DNA of 64,000 bases from CBDDGJ01 sp965227805 (GCA_965227805.1 CBDDGJ010000003.1:186001-250000); one strand, 5' to 3'. Shown: positions 1-8,715, numbered from the stretch's first letter. Numbers and translations are program-made. The notes: generated from the sequence alone by a model not told the origin.

Positions 1-1413
1 GGCCTGGGCATCCGTTCCCTGTGTTACGGCATGCACCTGATACAGCTGTAAATTGGCACTATGGGGAATAATCGCCCGAATTGCATTAAAGGCGGCATCA
101 ACCGGCCCGTCGCCCGTATTATGCGCGCTTACGTCTTTGTCGTCAATATTTAATACCAAATCTGCCGATTGTGGTCCATGCGAACCGGCAATGACACGTA
201 AAGAAACAAATTTTATCGTCTCATGTGCCTGGGCAATTTCGCTATCCAGCAAAGCAATAATATCATCGTCAAAGACATGCTTTTTTTTGTCGGCCAATTC
301 CTTAAAACGAACAAACACATCCTGTAATTGATTATCATTCACCCTATAGCCTAATTGTTCGATTTTTTGGCGCAGGGCGTGACGTCCGGAATGTTTGCCC
401 ATCACCAAAGATGATTTAGCAATACCAACACTTTCCGGCGTCATAATCTCATAAGTTTGATTATGCTTTAACATGCCATCTTGATGGATACCGCTTTCAT
501 GCGCAAAGGCATTTTGCCCAACAATCGCTTTATTATATTGCACGGGAAAAGCCGTTGCTGCCGATACATGTTTAGACGCGCGCGCTAAAAATGTGGTGTC
601 TATATTTGTCCATTGCGCCATTAAATCATTACGCACATTTAAGGCCATAACCACTTCTTCCAAAGCCGCATTGCCAGCGCGTTCGCCTAAACCGTTTATG
701 GTGCATTCTATCTGACGCGCACCGGCACGCACACCGGCCAATGAATTTGCCACGGCCAAGCCTAAATCATTATGACAATGGGTTGATAAAATAACCTTGT
801 CAATATTTGGCACACGATTGCGCAACATGGTGATAATATCAAAATATTCTTCTGGCATTGTATAGCCGACCGTATCGGGAATATTGATTGTGGTTGCGCC
901 GGCTTTAATGGCAAGCTCTACGGTGCGACATAAAAAGTCGCGTTCGGTGCGGGTGGCATCTTCTGGCGACCATTCTACATTATCTGTCCAGTTTCGTGCA
1001 TGGGAAACACTTGCGGCAACCGCCTCGGCCACATCCTCGGCTTGCATTTGCAATTTATATTTCATATGCACCGGACTTGTAGAAATAAATGTGTGAATGC
1101 GTGGGTTTTTTGCCGGTTTTACTGCCTCGCCAGCGCGGTCAATATCTTTTATCCCCGCGCGTGCCAAGCCGCATATTTGCGCATTACGGGCAATTTTAGC
1201 AACTTCGCTTACAGCTTCAAAATCCCCAATAGAGGCGATTGGAAAACCGGCCTCAATCACGTCAACGCCCATTTCATCCAAAATTTCGGCAATTTGTATT
1301 TTTTCTTCTAACGTCATAGAGGCGCCTGGTGATTGTTCACCGTCACGCAATGTTGTATCGAAAATAACAACCTTATCCGTTTCTGACTTTACATATTTTT
1401 TATCATGACTCAT
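1..1413 (-). CDS. leuA: 2-isopropylmalate synthase, C-terminus cut by the window edge
   Basis: Catalyses the first committed step of leucine synthesis, condensing acetyl-CoA with 2-oxoisovalerate in the cytosol. Translating the minus strand from the ATG at 1413 gives 471 codons without a stop. The N-terminus carries the DRE-TIM signature FDTTLRDGEQSPGA near residue 20, and the metal-binding STHCHNDLGLAVAN motif lies near residue 205. The final visible part belongs to the leucine-binding regulatory domain, so roughly 40 residues are missing compared with the usual length of about 510. AGGA lies about 8 nt before the start codon. A Leu-rich leader peptide and a stable hairpin lie upstream, which suggests regulation by attenuation. 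The family assignment is very secure. Confidence 0.97.
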   Translation of the reverse strand, partial: MSHDKKYVKSETDKVVIFDTTLRDGEQSPGASMTLEEKIQIAEILDEMGVDVIEAGFPIASIGDFEAVSEVAKIARNAQICGLARAGIKDIDRAGEAVKPAKNPRIHTFISTSPVHMKYKLQMQAEDVAEAVAASVSHARNWTDNVEWSPEDATRTERDFLCRTVELAIKAGATTINIPDTVGYTMPEEYFDIITMLRNRVPNIDKVILSTHCHNDLGLAVANSLAGVRAGARQIECTINGLGERAGNAALEEVVMALNVRNDLMAQWTNIDTTFLARASKHVSAATAFPVQYNKAIVGQNAFAHESGIHQDGMLKHNQTYEIMTPESVGIAKSSLVMGKHSGRHALRQKIEQLGYRVNDNQLQDVFVRFKELADKKKHVFDDDIIALLDSEIAQAHETIKFVSLRVIAGSHGPQSADLVLNIDDKDVSAHNTGDGPVDAAFNAIRAIIPHSANLQLYQVHAVTQGTDAQA

Positions 1414-1458
1414 GTGCTTAATCCTTTTACCTTTAAGTATTTATTCTGTGTGAAATAT

Positions 1459-1500
1459 CCCCTAAAGCGCATGGGCATGAAATGCCGCCCGCTCTAGGGG
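1459..1500 (-). promoter_or_regulatory. leuA leader hairpin (putative attenuator)
   Basis: On the minus strand CCCCTAGAGCG can pair with CGCTTTAGGGG to form an 11-bp stem including a G-U pair, with further GC-rich pairing inside. The leader-peptide stop codon lies in the left arm. The downstream sequence is AT-rich but has no long U-run, so this may be a weak terminator or an anti-terminator arm rather than a classical intrinsic terminator. Confidence 0.5.
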
Positions 1501-1613
1501 CAGGTAAGGCGTAGGACGCACAAAGATAGACGATTGATATGGCTATAAGCAATAGATATCGCGTCCCCTTGACAGGGTGTATTTTCTATCAGCATTGTTG
1601 AGCATATAGACAT
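1494..1613 (-). CDS. leuL: candidate leucine leader peptide (39 aa)
   Basis: A 39-codon reading frame starts at the ATG at 1613 and ends at TAG inside the left arm of the hairpin at 1459-1500. Its C-terminal part has four leucine codons within eight (CTA, TTG, CTA, CTT; residues RLSLCVLRL). That is the layout expected of an attenuation leader: regulatory codons just before the stop, with a stable hairpin beginning at the stop codon and the biosynthetic gene starting 81 nt further on. A purine-rich GGTGGGA lies about 5 nt before the start. No homologue is recognised; the call rests on position, codon content and structure. Confidence 0.6.
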   Translation of the reverse strand: MSICSTMLIENTPCQGDAISIAYSHINRLSLCVLRLTCP

Positions 1614-1712
1614 AAATGTCCCACCGCTATTTTACTTATAACCAACTGTTTATATAGCAAAAACAAATAGGAATGCAAGTTTATATTTATAAAAACCCTA
1701 GCCATGACCGGT

Positions 1713-2639
1713 TTATTTTTCTTGCATATGTTGAATGAGAAAATCCATAACGGCACGCACATGGGCTAATTTTGCCAGATCGGGGCGGGTAAGCAACCAT
1801 ATTTCCAGCCGCCCAATAAGCGTGCTATCGGCTAGGCATTTTAGCATCTCATATTTATCTGCCAGCACACAGGGTAAAGCCGTAATCCCAATGCCGCATT
1901 GTGCTGCTTTAAGACGCACAATGGCGGAGGAGGAACGCATAATAATATCGGCATCGCGTTGTGCATGTGATAACCACCATATGGGGCCAATGGGCGTTTC
2001 AGCCTCGGAAAAACCAATAATATTTTGGCCAGATAAATCATCAGCACGAAAAGGCGGATGCGCATCAATATAATCTTGTGTTGCATAAAGCCCGTAAGCC
2101 ATATCGCCTAGCTTACGCACCAGCATATCCCCCTGGGTTGGGCGGGCAAGCCTTATCGCAATGTCAATATCGCGTAATATATTGATAATACGCGGCGCAC
2201 TGCCCGGTCCTGTAAGGGTAGGATCAGTAATAATCTCTAGGGCAATATGCGGTAATTTTTGCTGAAATTCACCTAAAGCCGGCGCAATAGAGTGCGTGGC
2301 GATGGTTTCACCCATCGCAATTTTAACGACGCCTTGAACCCCATCACGACCAGCATGAAAATCACGTATCAGTGCAGATAGTTTTTGATCAACCGGATCA
2401 AGTTCCTGCAAAAGCCGTGTGCCCGTTACGGTAAGCGTATAACCACTACGTAAGCGTTCAAATAAACGCGTATCAAATGCCTCTTCTAAATGTGCAATGC
2501 GGCGCAAGACGGTGGTCGTATTGACATGTAAAGCCCGTGCGGCAGCAGATAAGCTACCCGCAGCGGCAACAGCAAGAAAAAACCGAAGGTCATCCCAATC
2601 AAGCGGCTTTTTATTTTTCATTTGTTCAATATTTTCCAT
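1713..2639 (-). CDS. LysR-family transcriptional regulator
   Basis: A 308-residue protein of normal LysR length. Residues 13-72 form the winged helix-turn-helix (segments FFLAVAAAGSLSAAARAL and TTTVLRRIAHLEEAF), followed by the linker helix and a periplasmic-binding-protein-like effector domain from about residue 95. The domain contains IRLARPTQGDMLVRKLG, as in the LysR subgroup that often controls neighbouring oxidoreductase genes. The ligand is not predictable. A second ATG six codons in (MKNKK) is also possible. The intergenic DNA before the gene holds two inverted repeats (2654-2712) suited to autoregulation. It is the only recognisable DNA-binding regulator in the window, so it could also act on distant genes. 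Confidence 0.92.
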   Translation of the reverse strand: MENIEQMKNKKPLDWDDLRFFLAVAAAGSLSAAARALHVNTTTVLRRIAHLEEAFDTRLFERLRSGYTLTVTGTRLLQELDPVDQKLSALIRDFHAGRDGVQGVVKIAMGETIATHSIAPALGEFQQKLPHIALEIITDPTLTGPGSAPRIINILRDIDIAIRLARPTQGDMLVRKLGDMAYGLYATQDYIDAHPPFRADDLSGQNIIGFSEAETPIGPIWWLSHAQRDADIIMRSSSAIVRLKAAQCGIGITALPCVLADKYEMLKCLADSTLIGRLEIWLLTRPDLAKLAHVRAVMDFLIQHMQEK

Positions 2640-2653
2640 ATACCTACACTGCT

Positions 2654-2712
2654 TTATGCAAACCTACCCTTGCATAAAACATTGTATGTATTTTTGCAAA
2701 TCATGATTTGCA
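2654..2712. promoter_or_regulatory. two inverted repeats upstream of the LysR gene (putative operators)
   Basis: TTATGCAA at 2654-2661 and TTGCATAA at 2670-2677 are an inverted repeat with an 8-nt spacer. TGCAAATCATGATTTGCA at 2695-2712 is a perfect 18-bp palindrome. Both sit directly before the LysR start codon, where autoregulatory sites of this family usually lie. A related TGCAAAT/ATTTGCA repeat occurs at about 32580. Binding by this LysR protein is inferred. Confidence 0.5.
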
Positions 2713-2778
2713 TAAATCATTATATGATGCACAAAATCAACATCTCAGACGGGAAATATGTAAATTATATCAGAAAAA

Positions 2779-2853
2779 TGGCTGGGGTGGTAGGATTCGA
2801 ACCTACGCATGCCGATACCAAAAACCGGTGCCTTACCACTTGGCTACACCCCA
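2779..2853 (-). tRNA. tRNA-Gln (anticodon TTG)
   Basis: A full cloverleaf reads on the minus strand: acceptor TGGGGTG pairing with CACCCCA, a D-arm containing AAGTGGTAAGGC, anticodon stem CCGGT/ACCGG closing the loop TTTTGGT with anticodon TTG, and a T-arm containing GGTTCGAATCC. The terminal CCA is encoded in the DNA. It stands alone, between the strictosidine-synthase-like gene and the LysR regulator. Confidence 0.97.
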
Positions 2854-2915
2854 ATTATACCGATGCTTATATGTTGCGCGGGCAACATAGTCAAAAAAAA
2901 TTTATTCCGCAAGGC

Positions 2916-4013
2916 TTATTCCATTACAGGTAAGAGAAAACGTGCATAAAATGGGGTGTTCAATGACCCCAAATAGAGGGCGTTTTCGTGCTCAATCACA
3001 CTTGACAGCATATTTATATGCCCGCTTGCATCATAAAATGTCCGCTCCACGTCACCATTTGCATTTAATTTTACGGCACGAACCGGTGTCGGCGGATTGT
3101 CTATTTCCCTAAGTAGACTGAACCGATAAAATAGTTTGCGCAAAAATGGCCGGGGCATCATCATATCAAAATCCGCATTACGCTCAGCCACCAATGCCAG
3201 CCAAAAGCCGCCATCTGGTGCACGGGTTATATTATCCGGAAAGCCAGGGAGGTTATCAATAAATATGTCAGATGTGCCTGCCTTTTCCCCTTTAAGCCAA
3301 TAACGGGTAATGCGATAGCGCATGGTTTCATTGACTAAAACAAAGCGTGCATCTTGTGCTAAGGCAACCCCATTGGCAAAACCTAAGTTTTCTACCAAAA
3401 TATCAGCCGTGCCATTTTGCGGGTTAAACTTAATCAAGCGCCCGCTCGGTATGCTTTCCAAAAACTCTGTATTACCCTTATTATAATCATAGCGGGTGCT
3501 GGAATCCGAAAAATAAATATATCCAGCCTCATCAATATCCAAATCATTGGCAAATAATATGGGTGTGCCGTCAATTTTATCCAGCAAAACCTCAAGGCTC
3601 CCATCAGGTGCAAGCTGTAACAGCCCCTTACGCCCATCGGCAATAATCAAATTTCCCGCGCGATCAAATTTCATGCCCAAAGGGCGGCCTTGCGTATGGG
3701 TAAGCACGTGGGACTCGCCATTGGGTTGATAACGAATAATACGCCCATCTTCTACACTGGTATAGATATGTCCACGTGCATCCAAAGCAATGGCTTCTGG
3801 CCCTGTGGCTACCTCATATTTTGTCGCTTGCATAAGGTTATTATCTTTATGAAACATGCCAGTGCCATTCGGGTCGGGTGCTGGCTGCCACGCAAGCGGC
3901 GAAAAGGCAACCGGCCAAAATAATAACCATAAAATAAACAGCCCTATGCTTGTCACAAACAAGCGCAATACGCGTCTTAGTGTAAAAATATCCCTCAGCT
4001 GTGCCATAATCAT
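2916..4013 (-). CDS. membrane-anchored strictosidine-synthase/SMP-30-like beta-propeller protein
   Basis: A 365-residue protein with one hydrophobic N-terminal segment (about residues 14-36), so it is likely anchored in the inner membrane with a periplasmic domain. The rest reads as a six-bladed propeller of the strictosidine synthase/gluconolactonase clan. Recurring blade motifs include GPEAIALDARGHIY, GRPLGMKFDRAGNLIIAD, FANDLDIDEAGYIYFSDSS, NGVALAQDARFVLVNET and FPDNITRAPDGGFWLAL. Bacterial members are usually annotated as lactonases or arylesterases; the substrate cannot be read from the sequence. ATG codons at 4013 and 4007 are equally plausible starts. The SDR gene upstream lies on the same strand 49 nt away and may be co-transcribed. 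Confidence 0.85.
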   Translation of the reverse strand: MIMAQLRDIFTLRRVLRLFVTSIGLFILWLLFWPVAFSPLAWQPAPDPNGTGMFHKDNNLMQATKYEVATGPEAIALDARGHIYTSVEDGRIIRYQPNGESHVLTHTQGRPLGMKFDRAGNLIIADGRKGLLQLAPDGSLEVLLDKIDGTPILFANDLDIDEAGYIYFSDSSTRYDYNKGNTEFLESIPSGRLIKFNPQNGTADILVENLGFANGVALAQDARFVLVNETMRYRITRYWLKGEKAGTSDIFIDNLPGFPDNITRAPDGGFWLALVAERNADFDMMMPRPFLRKLFYRFSLLREIDNPPTPVRAVKLNANGDVERTFYDASGHINMLSSVIEHENALYLGSLNTPFYARFLLPVME

Positions 4014-4062
4014 ATCTCGTATTTCATAAAAATTTTCTTTTTACATCATAAAGTTTTCTAGC

Positions 4063-4845
4063 TTAAAAAATTGAGTAACCACCGTCAATAATAAAGCTAT
4101 CGCCATTATGATAGCTTGCCGCATCGCTGGCAAGATAAACCGCAATACCGCCAAATTCTTCTGGCTTGCCCCAGCGCCGCATTGGCACGCGGGAGATAAC
4201 ATGGGTCGTAAATTTTTCATTATCCTGTGACATTTGCGTCATATCCGTTGCAATCCACCCCGGCAGGATGGCATTGGCACGAATATTATAGCGCGCATGT
4301 TCCACCGCAATGCTTTTTATCATCGAAATCACCGCGCCTTTTGTTGCCGCATAATGCTGATTACGCGCCGCACCCTCAATCGCTGCCAGACTTGCCACAC
4401 CAACAAGACTACCGCCCATATCGCCTGTTTTGGCGCGCTCCACCATATGTCGCGCGCCGGCACGGAGTGTAAAAAACAGACCATCAAGATTAACAGCCAA
4501 AACATCCCGATAATCCTGTGTTTCCATTGCAATAAAAGATTTCGACAAACGCCCAATACCCGCATTGGCTATAACCGTATCAACGCGCCCGAAATGCGTC
4601 AGTGTCTCTGCAAAAGCCTGCTCAACCTCTGCTTCTTGTGCCACATTCACCTGAAAACTTTGCGCCTTAACACCATGCGCCGCTAATTGTTCACATGCGG
4701 CGGCATTTTTATCCGCATTTGTGCCCCAAATCGCAATATCGGCGCCTGCCCGGGCGAGCGCATCACCCATGCCCAGCCCAATGCCTCCATTGCCACCCGT
4801 AATAAGGGCAACTTTACCGTGTAAATCGAATAAATTATAGCTCAT
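4063..4845 (-). CDS. short-chain dehydrogenase/reductase (SDR)
   Basis: A classical 260-residue SDR, predicted to be a cytosolic NAD(P)-dependent oxidoreductase. It shows the cofactor motif TGGNGGIG (residues 16-23), NAG (94-96), catalytic Ser152 and the Tyr165-x3-Lys169 pair in HYAATKG, and ends in a typical substrate-lid region (PGWIATDM) and IIDGGYSIF. It most resembles gluconate-5-dehydrogenase or 3-oxoacyl reductase types, but the substrate is unknown. It lies just upstream of the propeller gene on the same strand and is divergent from the DUF192 gene. Confidence 0.92.
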   Translation of the reverse strand: MSYNLFDLHGKVALITGGNGGIGLGMGDALARAGADIAIWGTNADKNAAACEQLAAHGVKAQSFQVNVAQEAEVEQAFAETLTHFGRVDTVIANAGIGRLSKSFIAMETQDYRDVLAVNLDGLFFTLRAGARHMVERAKTGDMGGSLVGVASLAAIEGAARNQHYAATKGAVISMIKSIAVEHARYNIRANAILPGWIATDMTQMSQDNEKFTTHVISRVPMRRWGKPEEFGGIAVYLASDAASYHNGDSFIIDGGYSIF

Positions 4846-4939
4846 ATTTGCCTCTCTTTTTTATGAAACTTAGCATAATTTGCATTTTCAACAATCAGAA
4901 CTTTTGACACGACTCAAAAAAAACGTCTATATATATGGT

Positions 4940-5404
4940 ATGAGTCGTTTTTTACTTATAGTCTTATTGTTATTTGCTGCCACGGCAGCTCATGCGCAAC
5001 TGCGTAAACCTATTACATGGCAGCAGGGATTCGCTGATGTCGTAACCCGCAGTGGTGAACGACATAATTTTTCCATACGCTTTGCGACAACGCCCGAAAC
5101 ACGTTCAAAAGGGCTTTCGGGTGTCACCGAAATGGCACCTAATGCGGGTATGATTTTCGTGTTTGACAAACCCAAGCGCACAAAATTCTGGATGCGCGGC
5201 ACCTACATTCCGCTTGATATGATTTTTATCGATGCAGAAGGCATTATCGTAAAAATTGTAACACGGCGGGATTTAGATTCGACCAAAACAACAGACTCCG
5301 AGATTGTCGTGGCAGCGATTATGGAAATAAATGCCGGTATATCACAGCGCTTAGGCATCGCACCGGGGGATCGTGTCGAATATTCCTGGTTAGAGCAATA
5401 CTAA
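4940..5404 (+). CDS. secreted DUF192-family protein
   Basis: A DUF192 protein of 154 residues when started at the ATG at 4940, which gives a textbook signal peptide (MSRFLLIVLLLFAATAAHA, cleavage before Gln20). The open frame extends 20 codons upstream, but that extension would bury the signal peptide. DUF192 hallmarks are RFATTPETRSKGLSG, the core GMIFVFDKPKRTKFWMRGT and PLDMIFIDAEGIIVKI. The family is common in the periplasm and has no settled enzymatic role. The stop codon overlaps the start of the SRAP gene (TAATG), so the two are translationally coupled. Confidence 0.9.
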   Translation: MSRFLLIVLLLFAATAAHAQLRKPITWQQGFADVVTRSGERHNFSIRFATTPETRSKGLSGVTEMAPNAGMIFVFDKPKRTKFWMRGTYIPLDMIFIDAEGIIVKIVTRRDLDSTKTTDSEIVVAAIMEINAGISQRLGIAPGDRVEYSWLEQY

Positions 5405-6111
5405 TGTGCGGACGCTTTGCGCTCATATCATCGCGCGAAACGCTACAATCTCTTTTCCACTTTCCCGAAACAATCACCCTTGCGCCGCGCTATAATATTG
5501 CCCCCGGCTTTGCATCGCGCGCGCCCATTGCAGCAATATGCGCCGCGCAAACTACAGGCAATTTACGTTTTTTAGACTGGGGGCTTATTCCACCATGGGC
5601 AAAGGAAAGCCACATTGTGCAAGGCACGCCCAAGCCGCAACATAATGCGCGCGCCGAAACCATTACGGAAAAGCCAAGTTTCAAACACGCGTTCAAAAGA
5701 CGCCGGTGCCTCATTCCCGCTGATGGGTTTTACGAATGGGATCGCACCACCAAGCAAGCCTTTTTGGTGCAGCATAAAAGCAAACGCCCCTTTATGATGG
5801 CGGCAATTTGGGAGGACTGGCACGGCGCACAAGGCAGCGAGATTCATTCCTGCGCCATCATCACCTGTGCCGCCAATGATAATTTAGGTGAAATTCACCA
5901 TCGTATGCCCGTTATGATTGCGCCGGAGCATTATCAGCCCTGGCTTTTTACCCCCGAAACCCATAGCCATGCGCTAACGGATTTACTGACCCCTGCATCC
6001 GGCGCGGCATTTGAGGCAATGCCCATATCGGCACGCGTCAATAAGCTGGCGCATGATGATGCCTCTCTATGGGAAGAATCGCGCGGCGCAACACAGCTTA
6101 ATTTATTGTGA
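5404..6111 (+). CDS. SRAP/YedK (HMCES-type) abasic-site processing protein
   Basis: Members of this family trap abasic sites in single-stranded DNA through a thiazolidine link to Cys2. The protein is 235 residues and begins MCGRF, with the catalytic residues placed as in E. coli YedK: Cys2, Asn81 in NARAET, Glu111 in GFYEW and His165 in IHHRMPV. Start at 5404 is required so that Cys2 follows the initiator Met. It overlaps the DUF192 stop by one base, and its own stop overlaps the GTG start of the VOC gene, so the three form a compact operon. Confidence 0.94.
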   Translation: MCGRFALISSRETLQSLFHFPETITLAPRYNIAPGFASRAPIAAICAAQTTGNLRFLDWGLIPPWAKESHIVQGTPKPQHNARAETITEKPSFKHAFKRRRCLIPADGFYEWDRTTKQAFLVQHKSKRPFMMAAIWEDWHGAQGSEIHSCAIITCAANDNLGEIHHRMPVMIAPEHYQPWLFTPETHSHALTDLLTPASGAAFEAMPISARVNKLAHDDASLWEESRGATQLNLL

Positions 6112-6827
6112 GTTTACCGGCTATGCTTAACCTATCCGCTATTTTACTGGAGACGCATGCGCAAGCGGCCATCGCATCTGAACTGGCGTGTATTTTGGGG
6201 ATACCCATACAAAATGACACATTTATGCTAGAAAACACATGCCTGAAATTAACCCCTATAGACGAACAAGGTGTCAAACTTAGCGGCTTTCAGTTTACGC
6301 ATAATGATTTACCTTCCCTGTATAAACATATACATAAAACGCATAATCATGCAGATATGCATGACGGAGAAATCCATATAAATGCGCGCAACATTCCCAT
6401 ACGCATCGGCACCCATAACATAACGGATACGAATACGCACACGCTTCCGCCAGACTGCGTGTCGGCGATAGACCATGTGGTTGTGAATACAGCTAGTTCA
6501 CAAGCGGCCAAGGCGTTTTATGGCGAAGCATTGGGCATACGCTTGGCGCTAGAGCAATCGCGCCCGCAATGGGGGGGAGATATGCTATTTTTCCGCTTAA
6601 ATCATATGAGCATCGAAGTGATTGCTACTGAGAAAAACCCGCAAGATAGAGATAGCCTATGGGGCATTGCGCTTCGCACGCAAGATATTCATAGCTGTGC
6701 GGCGCGCATTGCAACACATGGTATCGAGGTGTCTCCCATACGCGACGGACGCAAAGCAGGCACGCAAGTGGCTACATTAAAAAGCAAAGTTTTTAGCGTC
6801 CCGACCTTACTCATTCAGCATAATTAA
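6108..6827 (+). CDS. VOC (glyoxalase/bleomycin-resistance fold) family protein
   Basis: A 239-residue protein that appears to contain two VOC-type modules. The second, from about residue 118, is clear: AIDHVVVNTASSQAAKAFYGEALGIRL, then MLFFRLNHMSIEVIA and LWGIALRTQDI. The first (residues 5-110) is divergent. Metal ligands are plausible at His121 and Glu169. The start is GTG in a GTGA overlap with the SRAP stop; an ATG at 6123 is an alternative. The substrate is unknown. Its 3' end overlaps the convergent TsaC/Sua5 gene by four bases. Confidence 0.8.
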   Translation: MSLPAMLNLSAILLETHAQAAIASELACILGIPIQNDTFMLENTCLKLTPIDEQGVKLSGFQFTHNDLPSLYKHIHKTHNHADMHDGEIHINARNIPIRIGTHNITDTNTHTLPPDCVSAIDHVVVNTASSQAAKAFYGEALGIRLALEQSRPQWGGDMLFFRLNHMSIEVIATEKNPQDRDSLWGIALRTQDIHSCAARIATHGIEVSPIRDGRKAGTQVATLKSKVFSVPTLLIQHN

Positions 6828-7786
6828 CCTGCCGCAGCACGCCGTAAACGGTCATTTATTGCTTCGCCCACACCATGGTGCGGAATGGGCATAACTGCAA
6901 TATACGGATTATCATATGCCGCCAAAGCAGCATCTAAATCATGCAGATATGAAAATAAATTTGCTGCCGCTTCGCGCACATCGCGCAGGGGGCTTAAATT
7001 TTTCACGATGCCCGAAAAGCCATGCGGCACGTCACCAAAGGCAAGCAAAGCTGCTTCCGCTTTGGGCTGGATCACATTCAATTTTAATCGCGCCCGTGGG
7101 GCATAATGTCGTGCCAATCTGCCCGGCGCCCGTTTGGCCAGCTTTTCTGCCGCTTGTGGCATGTCGCTTAACCGCGCGCCTATCACGGTTTCAATGTCCG
7201 CGCGGGCAATGCTGCCCGCCCGCAACCAGAATAAGCCATCATCAAAACATCCAATAATACTCGACTCTACCCCATAGTCACATGCGCCCCCATCAATGAC
7301 ATCAATGTGTTCAAACATCGCTGCCACATGCCGGGCAGAGGTAGGGCTTAGCCTGGCGGACGGGTTCGCACTAGGTGCCGCAAGGGGGCATTGTGCTGCA
7401 TGGAGCAAATCCTGAGCAATATTATGCGCCGGCACGCGCAGCGCAATCGTATCTAAACCTGCACAAGCAAGTGAACAAATTTTACTGTTAGCACGGCGCG
7501 GCACCACCAGGCTCAAAGCACCCGGCCAAAATGTTTCAGCAAGCCGCAAAGCCTGCGTGTTAAATAATCCATATTGTTGCGCATCTTCTTTATCGCGCAC
7601 ATGGCAAATAAGCGGATTAAATTGCGGGCGGCGCTTTTGCTCATAAATACGCGCAACCGCCTGCGCATTGGTCGCATCAGCCCCTAGCCCATAAACCGTC
7701 TCTGTGGGAAAAGCAACAAGCTGCCCCTGCGTTAAGCGCGCAGCACAAAAAGAAAGATTTGCGGCAGTCGGCGCATAAAGAGGCAT
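6824..7786 (-). CDS. L-threonylcarbamoyladenylate synthase (TsaC/Sua5 type)
   Basis: Makes threonylcarbamoyl-AMP from threonine, bicarbonate and ATP, the first step of t6A37 tRNA modification. The YrdC domain occupies residues 10-200: LVAFPTETVYGLGADA, KRRPQFNPLICHV, FWPGALSLVVPRR and CPLAAPSANPSARLSPTSA. At 320 residues it is the long Sua5 form, with a C-terminal Sua5 domain starting around APGRLARHYAPRA (the conserved PG-x4-HYAP linker). It directly follows the SDR gene on the same strand with a 2-nt gap. Confidence 0.95.
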   Translation of the reverse strand: MPLYAPTAANLSFCAARLTQGQLVAFPTETVYGLGADATNAQAVARIYEQKRRPQFNPLICHVRDKEDAQQYGLFNTQALRLAETFWPGALSLVVPRRANSKICSLACAGLDTIALRVPAHNIAQDLLHAAQCPLAAPSANPSARLSPTSARHVAAMFEHIDVIDGGACDYGVESSIIGCFDDGLFWLRAGSIARADIETVIGARLSDMPQAAEKLAKRAPGRLARHYAPRARLKLNVIQPKAEAALLAFGDVPHGFSGIVKNLSPLRDVREAAANLFSYLHDLDAALAAYDNPYIAVMPIPHHGVGEAINDRLRRAAAG

Positions 7787-7788
7787 AT

Positions 7789-8715
7789 TTATTTTTTAGC
7801 AGCCGGTTTTTTTCGTGATGCTGTCTTTTTTTTCGGCGCCGCTTTTTTGCGCGCCTGTGTGGGTTTTTTGGATTGTGGCGGTTGATAATCTATTCTATCT
7901 TCTGCACGTGCCTGCACATTGCGCGCGGCGGTTTTATTGGCACGGCGGGCAAAATAGCGCGTCATAATATTTTCGGGCAAGATTTGCATGAGTTTCGCTA
8001 AAAAGCGGTAAATGCCCCCATTTATCACAACCGGCCCCTTATTGAGTTCTACCGCCTTATGCCCTTGTAATACCACATCTGTCCCTGTAAGCCACATAAA
8101 GGCGGGCAACTTATTCATGGCCGCGCGATTACCTGCCACATCATGAAATTCGCTCCACGTAAAGCCGGGGCATAGAGCAATAACATGCACCCCCATATCA
8201 CGATATTCTATTGCCAGGCTTTGACTAAAGCGTTGCACAAAGGCTTTGATTGGTGAATAAAGCGTGCCGCCATCTGTGCCGGGAAGATAGGCAGCCACCG
8301 AAGCTACATTCACAATGCGTCCAAACCCACGTGCCGCCATGGCGGGTGCAAAAATATGACACAGCTCCGCAAGCGCCGTGAGCATAGACTGGATCATATC
8401 ACGCTCGACCTCCCAGCGCACATCACGAAACCGCCCGGGCACACTATACCCGGCATTATTTACCAGATAATCAATATTTATCTTTTTACGTGTAAGCGTT
8501 GCCGCAATTTTTTGCGGCGCTTCTGGCGCATGTAAGTCAGCCGGAATAATGGTAACGCGCACATTATGGGTATCTTCTATTTCGCGGGCAAGCTCTTTCA
8601 AGCGGTCCTCGCGCCGCGCGGTAATAACAAGATCATAGCCTTCACACGCAAGCAAACGCGCATAATCACGCCCAATGCCTGCCGATGCGCCGGTGATAAG
8701 TGCCGTTCGTTTCAT
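7789..8715 (-). CDS. SDR-family oxidoreductase with a lysine/alanine-rich C-terminal tail
   Basis: A 308-residue SDR of the DltE-like group: TGASAGIG at residues 8-15, NNAG near residue 87, and catalytic Tyr/Lys in LYSPIKAF. The last 35 residues are unusual: a highly basic run rich in Lys, Ala and Pro (KKPTQARKKAAPKKK and on), resembling histone H1-like tails and probably disordered. The SDR core would be complete without it. The tail may bind nucleic acid or anionic membrane. TsaC/Sua5 follows 2 nt downstream; the MBL gene upstream is divergent. Confidence 0.9.
   Translation of the reverse strand: MKRTALITGASAGIGRDYARLLACEGYDLVITARREDRLKELAREIEDTHNVRVTIIPADLHAPEAPQKIAATLTRKKINIDYLVNNAGYSVPGRFRDVRWEVERDMIQSMLTALAELCHIFAPAMAARGFGRIVNVASVAAYLPGTDGGTLYSPIKAFVQRFSQSLAIEYRDMGVHVIALCPGFTWSEFHDVAGNRAAMNKLPAFMWLTGTDVVLQGHKAVELNKGPVVINGGIYRFLAKLMQILPENIMTRYFARRANKTAARNVQARAEDRIDYQPPQSKKPTQARKKAAPKKKTASRKKPAAKK

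Noticed and set aside
53..1408. Several plus-strand open frames over the first 1.4 kb
   Set aside because: The minus strand encodes leuA without interruption; the plus frames have no homology or ribosome binding site.
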